Source of the DNA: a virus
IMG/VR virus record: IMGVR_UViG_3300042504_003174
Span: 1 to 36,124 of that record
DNA length: 36,124 nt
Strand: one strand, 5' to 3'
Shown: piece after piece, positions 27,706 to 35,090 of the stretch
Layout: the number at the start of each line of letters is the position of its first letter
How positions within the stretch are numbered: the stretch's first letter is position 1
Notes under the pieces: model-generated
Told to the model about the DNA's origin: nothing
Seen by the model: only the letters and a program-made list of their open reading frames with translations
The model's database searches: none
Translations under genes and position numbers: made by a program

Positions 27706-28054
27706 TATTAGTCTTGCTTATAGTCTTTGGCGGCTTCCAGCCAGTTGCAAGGAAATGCCCCTTGCCAATGGGCTTCAGAAAAACGTGACGGCCTGCTCTG
27801 GCGATGATGCTTTGAAAAGCTTGTCGCTTGGTCTTGTCCAAGGGCATACCAGGCTCCATTAACCAGCTATAGGCCCAGTCGGCTAGTTCTTCAAGGTCTT
27901 CAATGGAGGATGTGCGAAGAGAATAATGACGGCCACGCTGCGCCACTTTCTGCCAGGCAGGATGCACGGGAGGGTTTTCGGCCACTAAATCTTCTGCTTC
28001 CTTCCGCAGCACTGGCGGAATGCAAATGGTGACCATGGGCGGGAGGGAGTCCAT
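27692..28054 (-). CDS. hypothetical protein
   Basis: The 120-residue protein (ATG 28054) contains MVTICIPPVLRKEAEDLVAE, VAQRGRHYSLRTSSIEDLEE and ARAGRHVFLKPIGKGHFLAT. It starts 2 nt after the stop of the upstream gene, so both are in one unit. The alternation of helix and short strands gives no clear family. Confidence 0.5.
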   Translation of the reverse strand: MDSLPPMVTICIPPVLRKEAEDLVAENPPVHPAWQKVAQRGRHYSLRTSSIEDLEELADWAYSWLMEPGMPLDKTKRQAFQSIIARAGRHVFLKPIGKGHFLATGWKPPKTISKTNNSAP

Positions 28055-28056
28055 GA

Positions 28057-28530
28057 TCAAAGCAACGGGTCGGTGTAAGGGTCGAAGATGTCAGAAGGCT
28101 CTTTACCAGCTTCCTCAAGCCCTTCCAGCACGGCCTGATTGATTTGCTGACGCATGGCTGCCCTGTAGTCGTCGTCCCCTCCAAAGCTTCCCACGTCCTC
28201 CATGAGCCTGACGGCTTGCGTGAGTTTGTTCATGTCGCAGGCAGTCAATACGGCTTCTTGGATGGCGCCGTTGAGCATGTGCTGCTCGAGCCAAGTGCCA
28301 TGCAGCTCCACCCACTTGCCAAGGGCCACAATGGCCATTGCCTTGAGAGCTTCGTCCCCATAGCGTTCTAGGCTTTTCTCGAGCAGGTCAGCAGCGTCAG
28401 GAGCAATGGCGAAGGTGGAAGGGTCGGTGAGCAATGGAAAAAGCCCTTCGTCAATTGCTGCTCGCTTGCTGGCTTTTGCTTCCTTTGCTTTACGAAGGAA
28501 GTTGCCCACAGAATCAAACGAAAAATTCAT
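28057..28530 (-). CDS. hypothetical helical protein
   Basis: The 157-residue protein (ATG 28530) is predicted all-helical: MNFSFDSVGNFLRKAKEAKA, then DAADLLEKSLERYGDEALKA, WLEQHMLNGAIQEAVLTACD and RQQINQAVLEGLEEAGKEPS. Repeats of about 35-40 residues hint at a HEAT- or TPR-like solenoid, not certain. A promoter TTGACA-18-TACGCT lies directly upstream. Confidence 0.55.
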   Translation of the reverse strand: MNFSFDSVGNFLRKAKEAKASKRAAIDEGLFPLLTDPSTFAIAPDAADLLEKSLERYGDEALKAMAIVALGKWVELHGTWLEQHMLNGAIQEAVLTACDMNKLTQAVRLMEDVGSFGGDDDYRAAMRQQINQAVLEGLEEAGKEPSDIFDPYTDPLL

Positions 28531-28551
28531 CAAGACAAAGCAGTCCCATCA

Positions 28552-28581
28552 AGCGTAGCGATGCGCGGGAGGGCCTGTCAA
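28552..28581 (-). promoter_or_regulatory. promoter TTGACA-18-TACGCT
   Basis: On the minus strand a perfect -35 TTGACA (28581-28576) is 18 bp from TACGCT (28557-28552), 21 bp before the ATG at 28530. It should drive the operon 28530-27126. Confidence 0.5.
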
Positions 28582-28593
28582 GCTAAGAAATAA

Positions 28594-29343
28594 TTAACTT
28601 TCCTCTCCATCGTCCTGTTCGCTATTCGCGAATAGCAAAGGCTTGCTGGGACCAGTGGGCTCTCCTTGTTCGTCGAAATAAGCCTCAGCATCAATGGCAG
28701 TGGCTCTAACTTCACTATTGCTTTCAGCTTCTTTTATTTTGCGAACTTCCTTGCTTAAATTATCAAGGAATGCTTTGTAGCCGCTCTTCTCTTCCGTTTG
28801 TGGCTTCACATCAAACAGGCCAATTAGCTTTGCCTGCTGCTCCAGACAGCTACGGGCAATGCCAAGGAAGCCGCTTTCGCCAGCACTTTCTTCCATACGC
28901 ACAATGGTTTCGCCAGGGCCGTCAGGCCCTTCCTTGTAAGTGGTGACTTTCTTGCGCTTGCTGTGTTCAAAGCTTTCGAGGGCTTTGTCTTTGAGTTCGC
29001 CTTGTTCTTTGATTAGCCGTGCCCGCCAAGTGTCTTGGCTCTTAAGGATTTCAGCAGTCCATAAGTTGCGATTGTGATGACGATCGGCGCTAACAGTTTC
29101 TTTGCTTAGCTTCAAGATGTCGGCAATTTGCCTGTTGCTTAAACTTGCCGCTAAAAGCTCCTGCACCATATACCGGCGCAATCCAGTGAGTTCTTTGGTG
29201 TAGGGAATCTTGCCCGGACCTGCTCCCACTCTGTCGCGAATGTGCTCAATTTGCTGAGGCGTCATTCCAGCTTCCAGAAGCACCTTCACGCCATATTTCA
29301 ATTGCTGCTCCTTGTCCGGGAAGTCAATTTCAGGAAGGGGCAT
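28594..29343 (-). CDS. putative small terminase subunit (HTH protein)
   Basis: The 249-residue protein (ATG 29343) has a helix-turn-helix in SNRQIADILKLSKETVSADR and a preceding helical region LTGLRRYMVQELLAASL. The part after residue 150, with RMEESAGESGFLGIARSCLE then QQAKLIGLFDV, is like the oligomerisation region of small terminases (…LEQxxKLIGL). The acidic C-terminus (SEQDDGEES) fits too. TerS recognises packaging sites and stimulates TerL. It lies far from terL, which lowers confidence; another DNA-binding regulator is possible. Confidence 0.5.
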   Translation of the reverse strand: MPLPEIDFPDKEQQLKYGVKVLLEAGMTPQQIEHIRDRVGAGPGKIPYTKELTGLRRYMVQELLAASLSNRQIADILKLSKETVSADRHHNRNLWTAEILKSQDTWRARLIKEQGELKDKALESFEHSKRKKVTTYKEGPDGPGETIVRMEESAGESGFLGIARSCLEQQAKLIGLFDVKPQTEEKSGYKAFLDNLSKEVRKIKEAESNSEVRATAIDAEAYFDEQGEPTGPSKPLLFANSEQDDGEES

Positions 29344-29361
29344 GGTCAATGGGCAGTAAAA

Positions 29362-29538
29362 TCATTTTAAAGGCTTGTCGCCTTTACCAAGCAAGCTTCT
29401 AGCGAACAATGCAGCAAAACGCTCTTGCTGCTCTGGCACCACCGCTGAAGGGCTGTCGCTAATGGCTTTGCGCAACACATTTAGCTCTTTCCACTCTCTG
29501 TCAGAGAGCAATGGTAAAGGAATAAATGGGGCGCTCAT
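29362..29538 (-). CDS. hypothetical small protein
   Basis: The 58-residue protein reads MSAPFIPLPLLSDREWKELN, then VLRKAISDSPSAVVPEQQER and FAALFARSLLGKGDK. Its start overlaps the upstream stop in ATGA. Placed between a membrane protein and the putative TerS. Function unknown. Confidence 0.5.
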   Translation of the reverse strand: MSAPFIPLPLLSDREWKELNVLRKAISDSPSAVVPEQQERFAALFARSLLGKGDKPLK

Positions 29539-29696
29539 CTGATGGTAGCAAGGTAAACAATGGAAAGGAAATAAGAGAGTCCTGCGATAAACAAGACTCC
29601 CGCAAGGCCGCTAATCACGCCAATGCGAATTTCATGCTCTCTTATCTTTTGATCAATAAGAGCAGTGACTTCCGCTTTGGTTAATGGTGCGGTCAA
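29535..29696 (-). CDS. small single-span membrane protein
   Basis: The 53-residue protein starts at TTG 29696, overlapping the upstream TGA as TTGA. A charged N-terminal helix (TKAEVTALIDQKIREHEI) is followed by one membrane segment, GVISGLAGVLFIAGLSYFLS plus IVYLATI. This N-in or N-out one-span layout with a basic segment before the span fits pinholin- or spanin-like proteins and also many small phage membrane proteins. No lysis enzyme lies next to it. Confidence 0.5.
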   Translation of the reverse strand: MTAPLTKAEVTALIDQKIREHEIRIGVISGLAGVLFIAGLSYFLSIVYLATIR

Positions 29697-30010
29697 AACA
29701 GCTCAACTGGGGGAGTGTAAACAAGGCTTTCTTTGTAGCCTTTAATTTGATAGTCGCCCATGTCATCAGCCAGTTTTTTGGCTTCTTTCAATTGGCGCTC
29801 TAGCATTTTAATGGCTTCACCATAGTCCTTTTCTGCTCTACGCTGCAGGCGAATGTTGCCATAGTTGCTTTTCTCTTGGTCAATGCCAAGGTCTTGCATG
29901 AGAGCAAAAATATCTTCGCGGCATTGCTGTTCCTTTTCGGACAATGCGCGTTGATTTGCTTTGATAGCTTCCATTTCCTTTAGGAGGCTGATCAGCTCTT
30001 CATTGTCCAT
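29693..30010 (-). CDS. coiled-coil protein
   Basis: The 105-residue protein (ATG 30010, TGATG overlap with the upstream stop) is a charged coiled coil: MDNEELISLLKEMEAIKANQ, ALSEKEQQCREDIFALMQDL and AIKMLERQLKEAKKLADDMG, ending SLVYTPPVELF. The layout is like Gp157-type or other phage-encoded coiled-coil proteins. Function unknown. Confidence 0.55.
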   Translation of the reverse strand: MDNEELISLLKEMEAIKANQRALSEKEQQCREDIFALMQDLGIDQEKSNYGNIRLQRRAEKDYGEAIKMLERQLKEAKKLADDMGDYQIKGYKESLVYTPPVELF

Positions 30011-30252
30011 CACAGACTGCCTCCGCTAATCGTTGCCACGACAAAGCCTCGGTCAATCAAGCTTTCGATTTCATCAAGGCTTCCTCTCCAATGGCGCTCG
30101 TTATTTTGATCACGAGCAGCGTAAAGGATTCTGCTGGGAGGCAGGGGGCCTCTGTCGGGCCTGGAATAACCATGGTGCTGGTACACCTCGATCGTTGTTC
30201 CATTGTGCTCGAGCAGAGGGAGTCTGTCTGGAGCGAGAGGAGCTGTGGGCAT
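30010..30252 (-). CDS. hypothetical small protein
   Basis: The 80-residue protein (ATG 30252) contains LPLLEHNGTTIEVYQHHGYS, PPSRILYAARDQNNERHWRG and LDEIESLIDRGFVVATISGG. It begins the operon leading to the putative TerS. Its mRNA leader can form the GC-rich hairpin at 30274-30317. Function unknown. Confidence 0.5.
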   Translation of the reverse strand: MPTAPLAPDRLPLLEHNGTTIEVYQHHGYSRPDRGPLPPSRILYAARDQNNERHWRGSLDEIESLIDRGFVVATISGGSL

Positions 30253-30430
30253 TGATCAAGAAGATTAACTACAGGCCGCTTGAACAAGCTCGCTAGGGCT
30301 CGCCTGCGCGAGCGGCCTTCCCACAATAGTCATTTTTCAGAAGAAGTCAATGGAAAGGAAATTAAAGCGCCATGAACAAGGTCGGCCTGGGGGCCTCCCG
30401 CGCGATGGCGCTTGCGAAGGATACTTGCAT

Positions 30431-30455
30431 TCTCAATAACAGACGGTTATTAAGA
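30431..30455. promoter_or_regulatory. operator-like inverted repeat
   Basis: TCTCAATAAC and GTTATTAAGA are inverted arms (10 bp, one mismatch) around a 5-bp spacer AGACG. This has the size and symmetry of a site for a dimeric repressor and lies between two divergent operons. Confidence 0.45.
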
Positions 30456-30640
30456 ATCCAACTAAATTTTCCTCCCATTGATCTCCTTGGCCAGAAGCGC
30501 CGCAGGGACTGAAACGGGCTGGTGTCCCCAGGCGCGTAGATGCCGGAGAGCAGCCACGGGACGATTGTAATACTTAAGTCAAGCGGGCTTGTGACAGTTG
30601 TTTAATTGGCACAGCGTTCGAGAGGATGTTGACGCGGGTG

Positions 30641-30646
30641 TACAAT
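30641..30646 (+). promoter_or_regulatory. -10 box of the plus-strand small-gene operon
   Basis: TACAAT preceded by GTG lies 21 bp before the ATG at 30668. No good -35 is seen at normal spacing, so an activator or phage-modified polymerase may be needed. Confidence 0.4.
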
Positions 30647-30667
30647 GAGCGAGCCTCTCAACCAACC

Positions 30668-30802
30668 ATGCCTGAACCTCGTTTGATCAAGCTTCCTCGT
30701 AACGGCCCGAAGCCCGGCCAGAGCACTGCCGCATGGCTCTATGGCAAAGACAAGAACTGCCAAACTGAGCGTGATGCTGCCAAGTGGAAGGAGGGCAAGT
30801 GA
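30668..30802 (+). CDS. hypothetical basic small protein
   Basis: The 44-residue protein reads MPEPRLIKLPRNGPKPGQST, then AAWLYGKDKNCQTERDAAKW. It is basic, without a hydrophobic segment. It is the first gene of a tightly packed operon; its stop overlaps the next start in TGATG. Function unknown. Confidence 0.5.
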   Translation: MPEPRLIKLPRNGPKPGQSTAAWLYGKDKNCQTERDAAKWKEGK

Positions 30803-30873
30803 TGGGACCCTGGGAAGCCTTGGTCATTATTGTCCTTTTCATCTGCATCACCTATATCATCGCCACTGCTTAG
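30802..30873 (+). CDS. 23-aa membrane microprotein
   Basis: MGPWEALVIIVLFICITYII plus ATA is almost entirely one membrane segment. Its start overlaps the preceding stop (TGATG). Such single-span phage microproteins may inhibit host membrane complexes or help form lesions, but no function can be assigned. Confidence 0.45.
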   Translation: MGPWEALVIIVLFICITYIIATA

Positions 30874-30885
30874 AGAAAGAGACTA

Positions 30886-31173
30886 ATGACTGACCAACTC
30901 ACCAACTGCATCACGTTCAACTCTCCACCAACGGAAGAAGTGCTTCGCCTCGACAAAGAAGGCTTCCACTATCGGGGCCAGTTTATTGCTGACGCTGGTG
31001 AAGCCCATCGCTTGATGGTGGAGTTCCTGAAGCAGAACACCAAGCCCGAGCCGCAGGGGCCGACGGATGAGGAAATTGACCAACTATGGGACGATGTGGG
31101 CGAGTATTTCGCGTTGTATTCTGAAGTAAGAGACACAATCCGCGCAGCCTTGCGCCGCTGGGGGTGCCAATGA
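30886..31173 (+). CDS. hypothetical protein, paralogue A1
   Basis: The 95-residue protein starts MTDQLTNCITFNSPPTEEVL and has a C-terminal helical module KPEPQGPTDEEIDQLWDDVG then ALYSEVRDTIRAALRRW. The PEPQxPTDEE...ARxxLxxW module recurs in the gene at 31384, giving an A-B-A-B duplication with the genes at 31170 and 31626. The module is common in cyanophage small proteins, by my recollection. Function unknown. Confidence 0.6.
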   Translation: MTDQLTNCITFNSPPTEEVLRLDKEGFHYRGQFIADAGEAHRLMVEFLKQNTKPEPQGPTDEEIDQLWDDVGEYFALYSEVRDTIRAALRRWGCQ

Positions 31174-31391
31174 CTAACGATTCATTGTCCCCCGCTGCAC
31201 AGGCGGTGCTGGATGCCTGCTCGAAAGCTCGTGACGCCGCGCTTGACGGAGAAGACCTATACGGTCTCTCCGCCGCCCTTAGAGTTGTTGCGGATCAATT
31301 AATCAACGTTAAGTGGAGCGTTGAAATGTGGGAGCTTCATCGTGATATTCACGCCATCGCCGCTGAACTGGAGGCTCTGCCCAATGACTGA
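31170..31391 (+). CDS. hypothetical protein, paralogue B1
   Basis: The 73-residue protein begins MTNDSLSPAAQAVLDACSKA and continues LYGLSAALRVVADQLINVKW and AIAAELEAL. It is a paralogue of the gene at 31626 (MTNLSPAAQAVLAACG). It overlaps its neighbours by 4 nt upstream and 8 nt downstream. All-helical; function unknown. Confidence 0.6.
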   Translation: MTNDSLSPAAQAVLDACSKARDAALDGEDLYGLSAALRVVADQLINVKWSVEMWELHRDIHAIAAELEALPND

Positions 31392-31629
31392 CTTTCGAGC
31401 GCTGTGCGCTGAGTTGCTACAAGAGCTTTGTTGCCATTACAGGTCCTGGGAGTTGAAGGAAGGGTACTGTTCGGATGCAATGACCCGCGCTCAAGCCGCC
31501 CTGGTTCAGCCCGAGCCGCAGAAACCGACGGATGAAGAGCTAGTTGAACTCTTTAACAAAAGCAACTGGAACTACCTTAGTCCAGAAACTTTTCTTGACA
31601 TTGCTCGTTCTGTACTGGAGTTACGATGA
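31384..31629 (+). CDS. hypothetical protein, paralogue A2
   Basis: The 81-residue protein has MTDFRALCAELLQELCCHYR at the N-terminus and VQPEPQKPTDEELVELFNKS followed by PETFLDIARSVLELR, matching the C-terminal module of the gene at 30886. It overlaps the next gene by 4 nt (ATGA). Function unknown. Confidence 0.6.
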   Translation: MTDFRALCAELLQELCCHYRSWELKEGYCSDAMTRAQAALVQPEPQKPTDEELVELFNKSNWNYLSPETFLDIARSVLELR

Positions 31630-31868
31630 CTAACCTCTCCCCCGCCGCGCAGGCGGTGCTGGCCGCCTGTGGCTGCCCCGACCCAGACTCTCCGTTTCGG
31701 CTAGTAGCACGAGGCTTTGCCGCCGCCGCCCTGCGAGCTGCTGCGGATCAGGTGGTGCCCGAAAACTTAAGCGAGTACGAGACCTATACCAATGAGGCAA
31801 TCCGTCTCAATTTACAGGCCGTTCGCCGCAAGTTCCTTGCCATCGCTGACGAGCTTGAAGCCCAGTAA
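31626..31868 (+). CDS. hypothetical protein, paralogue B2
   Basis: The 80-residue protein reads MTNLSPAAQAVLAACGCPDP, then FAAAALRAAADQVVPENLSE and NLQAVRRKFLAIADELEAQ. It is a divergent copy of the 31170 gene, sharing SPAAQAVLxAC, ALRxxADQ and AxADELEA. Function unknown. Confidence 0.6.
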   Translation: MTNLSPAAQAVLAACGCPDPDSPFRLVARGFAAAALRAAADQVVPENLSEYETYTNEAIRLNLQAVRRKFLAIADELEAQ

Positions 31869-31888
31869 TCAACATCACTACCTTCCTC

Positions 31889-32122
31889 ATGGAAAACAAC
31901 AAGAAGATCTTTCTGGTCACGCTTCAGTATCGCGGTTACGTCGTAGCCGATGATGATTACGATGCTGAAGACATTGGTTTATCTATCGCTCAAGACGAAC
32001 GACCATCGATTGAAGTCGAAGAGGTTCGATCAAATGTCCTGCGTTGGCCCAGTCACGCCTGCGTTTACCACGCGGATCAAATGGATCGAGACATCACAGT
32101 TGCAGAATGTTTTCCTGACTAG
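31889..32122 (+). CDS. hypothetical acidic protein
   Basis: The 77-residue protein (ATG 31889) contains KIFLVTLQYRGYVVADDDYD, then AEDIGLSIAQDERPSIEVEE and RDITVAECFPD. The alternating strand pattern suggests a small beta-rich fold. It follows the A-B-A-B genes by 20 bp. Function unknown. Confidence 0.55.
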   Translation: MENNKKIFLVTLQYRGYVVADDDYDAEDIGLSIAQDERPSIEVEEVRSNVLRWPSHACVYHADQMDRDITVAECFPD

Positions 32123-32137
32123 TAGTCCGATCAACTT

Positions 32138-32245
32138 ATGAAAAACCATTTTGTTGACATCACCAAAAAGGTGGCATCCGCGCTGTTTCTAGCGTTCTGT
32201 CTCTATCAGGCTCTTTTTAGTCACACAGGCTATTGCTATCCGTAG
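32138..32245 (+). CDS. 35-aa membrane microprotein
   Basis: The frame encodes MKNHFVDITKKVASALFLAF then CLYQALFSHTGYCYP, with one hydrophobic segment after a basic N-terminus. It is the last gene of the plus-strand operon, before a terminator. Tentative because of its size. Confidence 0.4.
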   Translation: MKNHFVDITKKVASALFLAFCLYQALFSHTGYCYP

Positions 32246-32256
32246 GCAATAAACAA

Positions 32257-32439
32257 TCAACCGAATCCTTTTGGCTCCTTCCAGGAGCTTTTTTCTTGGG
32301 CGGCTTCTTCCGTGATTTCCGATGGGGAAGATTCTTTGGCCTTTGCTGCTTCAGCCTTTGTTTCTTCCCAAGAGGGCTCATCCCAAGCAGGGTTAGAAAC
32401 CCCCCAAGAAGGATCGTGGTCCGCCCAAATGATTTTCAT
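32257..32439 (-). CDS. hypothetical acidic small protein
   Basis: The 60-residue frame (ATG 32439) reads MKIIWADHDPSWGVSNPAWD, then EPSWEETKAEAAKAKESSPS. Repeated PSW/PAW units and a charged helical tail are visible. Its C-terminal codons coincide with the plus-strand terminator. It lies just downstream of the primase gene and is probably co-transcribed with it. Confidence 0.45.
   Translation of the reverse strand: MKIIWADHDPSWGVSNPAWDEPSWEETKAEAAKAKESSPSEITEEAAQEKSSWKEPKGFG
32274..32294 (+). terminator. intrinsic terminator of the plus-strand small-gene operon
   Basis: GCTCC (32274-32278), a 5-nt loop, GGAGC (32284-32288) and six T (32289-32294) follow the last gene at 32245 by 28 bp. Confidence 0.7.
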
Positions 32440-32487
32440 TATTGCCAACTATGAACTAGCCATAATTATAGGCCAGCCACGATCTCC

Positions 32488-34470
32488 TCAAAAGAATTCG
32501 TCGTCAAGGGAGTTGTCGCTCTCTTTTGCAGGGGCGGCAGGGGAGTGATTGCTCTCGAAATCAAGGTCGGGCTCTTGGTATTCCCAGGAATGGTACACTC
32601 GCTGCTTTTCTCCATTGGGACCATTTTCAAAACTGCTGGTGATCAAGCCTTGCCTTCTGGCCACTTCCAGCATCTTGCTCGTGCCAGCAATGTCAAATGC
32701 TCCTGCCATTGCTGCTGCTTGTTGCTTGGTGAAGCGTTCGTGCTTGCGCATGTTGATGGTGTTGACCACGCGATCAAGCTCTTCCAGGCTTCCACCGAGA
32801 GGGCCAGCATATTCCCAGCCATAGTTCAATGCATCCCTGCGAAGCATGTGCTTGCCAGTGAGGCCGCTCCTGCTCTTAAGCCATTCAAGATGGAACTGGC
32901 TGCCATCAAAATTATTTTCAGGCTTGGTAAGTTTCACCACTTCACTAACGTTGTCAACAAAGCTCGTCGAGTCACGAAGTCCTCCGCTTTTGTTCAAATG
33001 GTGAAGGATGAGGATGGAACATTTGTAGGTGTTGGCAATATCGCGCAGGCCATAAATAACGTCGCCAGCATTACTCTTAATCAAATCCACGTCCATGCCA
33101 GCAAGGCAAGCAGTAAGGGAGTCAATGGTGATAAACAAAGGGCGATGCTTGCGAACGTAATCTTCCAACTGTCGCATGTGAGCAAAGCGCCAAGTTTCCC
33201 AAAATGCAATGGTGCCAGGATCCAGGCCAGCATCTTCGTAGCCAATCACGCCAAGCTTCTCGCTGGTATCCACCAGAGGCTCATCGCTTTGAATGATGAG
33301 GCTCTTGCCCTTCATGCACCGTCGTCCTGACCATGGAGTGCCGAGAGCAATGTGCAGTGCCCAGTTGTAGGCGACAGTGCTCTTGCCGGTGCCGCCAGAA
33401 GCTGCTAGCAGCATCACAGTGCCGAGCGGCATGATGCCAGCAATCAGCCAGTCGCGAGCTTTGTCAGAGTTGGCAATGGTCAGGGCATCAATGGTTTCAA
33501 TTTCCTCCCTGCCATATATGCGTCCTTTTGCTTCTTCAATGATCTTGTCAATGTTTTGCTGATTCATCTTCACTGCACGCTGCTCCAACCATGAGCTGGT
33601 TTCGTAAGCAATGCGAGCATCATTGGCGTAGAGGCCAACAAAATTTTCTACCGTGGAGATAATCTCCTCGTAAGAGGGCTTGCCGTCTTGATTCTTGTGG
33701 CGGCTCTTGGTGACAATGGAAGAAAGCAGTTCATCTTTTGTGGCGCCTTCTTCAATGTAATCAGCTAAGTCATAGCCATTTCCGGGCGGGAGATTGTCCC
33801 ATTCCCACGAACGCGGATCGGCATACAGCCACGATGCTCCAGGATTGTCATTGGCGATTTCTGCCATGAAGGCCACGCCTTGTTCATCCCTGTCGGGAGC
33901 CAGGACAATCTTCTGTCCCTTGAAAAGCTGGCTGTAGTCGCCGTTGGTGCGATATTGTTTCGATCCGCCAAGGAAGGTGACAGCAGGCAGGCCAATAGCC
34001 CAGCAGGCTTCGCAGGTGAGTTCACCTTCAACGACAACGATGGGCAGGCCAGTCTTCTGACTCTCCTCAACGGCTTCCGAATATTTGTACGGCAAAATGC
34101 CGGCTTTCATCTCCTGCAAGAGCGCCTTTTGGTTGGTGGCGTCCGATGGGATGGTGGGAAATTCTTGCCAGATGCGTTTTGAGCCGCTCGAATCGTCTCG
34201 ATGCACCCGAACGATTTCTTCGCGCTGTTTGTTGTAGTAAGGGAAGTGATGCGAGCCAGTCTCCCTGTAGGGCTTTTCCCATCGCACCATTGGAGCCAGC
34301 ACATTGCGGATGTCGGCCCTGTGAGCGGAGCTGGGGTCGTGCCAGCAGTTGTAGCCGCCTGTGGTCTTGTTCACCGTGAAGTCGTTGCCGCCGCATGCGG
34401 GGCAGACAAACTTGCCCTTCTCGTTGCTGGGCTCGAGTTGCTCGAGGAAGTCGAGGATGTTAAAGGCCAT
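32488..34470 (-). CDS. TOPRIM primase-helicase (RepA-like ATPase)
   Basis: The 660-residue protein fuses a primase half to a RecA-like helicase. Zinc-site residues are CPAC at 23-26 with C42 and H44. The TOPRIM domain shows VVVEGELTC (E148) and LAPDRDEQG (D193, D195). The ATPase has Walker A GGTGKST near 359-365, then LIIQSDEP and a Walker B strand PLFITIDSLTACLAGMD, and LILHHLNKSGG. The C-terminus is an acidic tail (SDNSLDDEFF) like those that bind partner proteins. It primes and unwinds DNA at phage forks. It is divergent from the RHH gene across 139 bp. Confidence 0.85.
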   Translation of the reverse strand: MAFNILDFLEQLEPSNEKGKFVCPACGGNDFTVNKTTGGYNCWHDPSSAHRADIRNVLAPMVRWEKPYRETGSHHFPYYNKQREEIVRVHRDDSSGSKRIWQEFPTIPSDATNQKALLQEMKAGILPYKYSEAVEESQKTGLPIVVVEGELTCEACWAIGLPAVTFLGGSKQYRTNGDYSQLFKGQKIVLAPDRDEQGVAFMAEIANDNPGASWLYADPRSWEWDNLPPGNGYDLADYIEEGATKDELLSSIVTKSRHKNQDGKPSYEEIISTVENFVGLYANDARIAYETSSWLEQRAVKMNQQNIDKIIEEAKGRIYGREEIETIDALTIANSDKARDWLIAGIMPLGTVMLLAASGGTGKSTVAYNWALHIALGTPWSGRRCMKGKSLIIQSDEPLVDTSEKLGVIGYEDAGLDPGTIAFWETWRFAHMRQLEDYVRKHRPLFITIDSLTACLAGMDVDLIKSNAGDVIYGLRDIANTYKCSILILHHLNKSGGLRDSTSFVDNVSEVVKLTKPENNFDGSQFHLEWLKSRSGLTGKHMLRRDALNYGWEYAGPLGGSLEELDRVVNTINMRKHERFTKQQAAAMAGAFDIAGTSKMLEVARRQGLITSSFENGPNGEKQRVYHSWEYQEPDLDFESNHSPAAPAKESDNSLDDEFF

Positions 34471-34566
34471 GCAGCATGGGAGGAATCAGACCATCATGCC
34501 ATCGCGAGCCTGCTGCCGCAAGGCTTGTGGGCCATAAGAAAAGCTAATGGTTGAAAGGGCTTGCAG

Positions 34567-34600
34567 GAGGGCTTTGTGGGCCTATGCTCGGGAAGCCCTC
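34567..34600 (+). promoter_or_regulatory. leader hairpin before the RHH gene
   Basis: GAGGGCTT (34567-34574) pairs perfectly with AAGCCCTC (34593-34600), an 8-bp stem ending 9 nt before the ATG at 34610. It would cover the ribosome-loading area and could control translation of the RHH protein, perhaps as an autoregulatory target. Confidence 0.4.
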
Positions 34601-34609
34601 GACAAAACC

Positions 34610-34834
34610 ATGCCCATCAGCCTTTATGAAGGCGGCAAGCGCCGCCGCCACCTTACCCTCTCTGACCAAGCCTATGCCCACCTTTCGGCCATTTCAAGCG
34701 CCGCCCAACTTAGCAAGTCCGAAGCCGTGGAGCGGATTCTTCGGGGCTTCAGCTTCTACGAGGCGGACATCCTTAAAGACGAAGTGTGGCCCAGCATCAT
34801 CGACCATTCCATTCCCGGAGACCATGGAAACTAA
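34610..34834 (+). CDS. ribbon-helix-helix-like DNA-binding protein
   Basis: The 74-residue protein (ATG 34610) has the RHH layout: a basic strand SLYEGGKRRRHLTLS followed by helix DQAYAHLSAISSAAQ and helix SKSEAVERILRGF. Dimers of this fold place the strand in the major groove of an operator. The frame is open upstream, but MPISLYEGG follows the leader hairpin. It is the first gene of the annealing-protein operon and a good candidate for its repressor or a regulator of the primase promoter. Confidence 0.6.
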   Translation: MPISLYEGGKRRRHLTLSDQAYAHLSAISSAAQLSKSEAVERILRGFSFYEADILKDEVWPSIIDHSIPGDHGN

Positions 34835-35090
34835 AACTCTCTTTGTTTCGGAGATGATTCTCCTGCTAGAGCAATGCGTTGCAGAATTTGGCGACATGCC
34901 TGTTGGGGCGTATTCTGCTGAATACTGCTACGAACTGGGCAGAGCTGAAGACCTCATGAGCGTGTCCTTGCGAGTGATGAGTTCTTACGCAGGTTCATCA
35001 GCGGAGAACTTGCCTGGCATCGATCTCTCAAGCGATCGCTCTTCCACCCTCGACGACAAATTCCTTACCATCTTTTATAACGACAAATGA
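34824..35090 (+). CDS. hypothetical protein
   Basis: The 88-residue protein (ATG 34824) begins METKTLFVSEMILLLEQCVA and contains GAYSAEYCYELGRAEDLMSV and SSTLDDKFLTIFYND. It overlaps the RHH gene by 11 nt and the next gene by 4 nt (ATGA). Similar in size to its neighbour; function unknown. Confidence 0.5.
   Translation: METKTLFVSEMILLLEQCVAEFGDMPVGAYSAEYCYELGRAEDLMSVSLRVMSSYAGSSAENLPGIDLSSDRSSTLDDKFLTIFYNDK

Larger units (their letters stand above)
30253..30667. other. 415-bp structured intergenic region between divergent operons
   Basis: No gene is seen. Three large hairpins are present: GGCCGCT/AGCGGCC (30274-30280 with 30311-30317), AGCGCCAT/ATGGCGCT (30366-30373 with 30405-30412) enclosing GGCC-TGGG-GGCC, and GCGCC/GGCGC (30497-30501 with 30531-30535) enclosing GGGAC/GTCCC. 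A palindrome lies at 30431-30455. A -10-like TACAAT is at 30641-30646 on the plus strand. The region may be a control region for both operons, an RNA gene or an origin. Confidence 0.5.

Noticed and set aside
35031-35038. HIP1 octamer GCGATCGC as proof of a cyanobacterial host
   Set aside because: Only this single clear copy was noticed in 36 kb, so it gives no enrichment signal.
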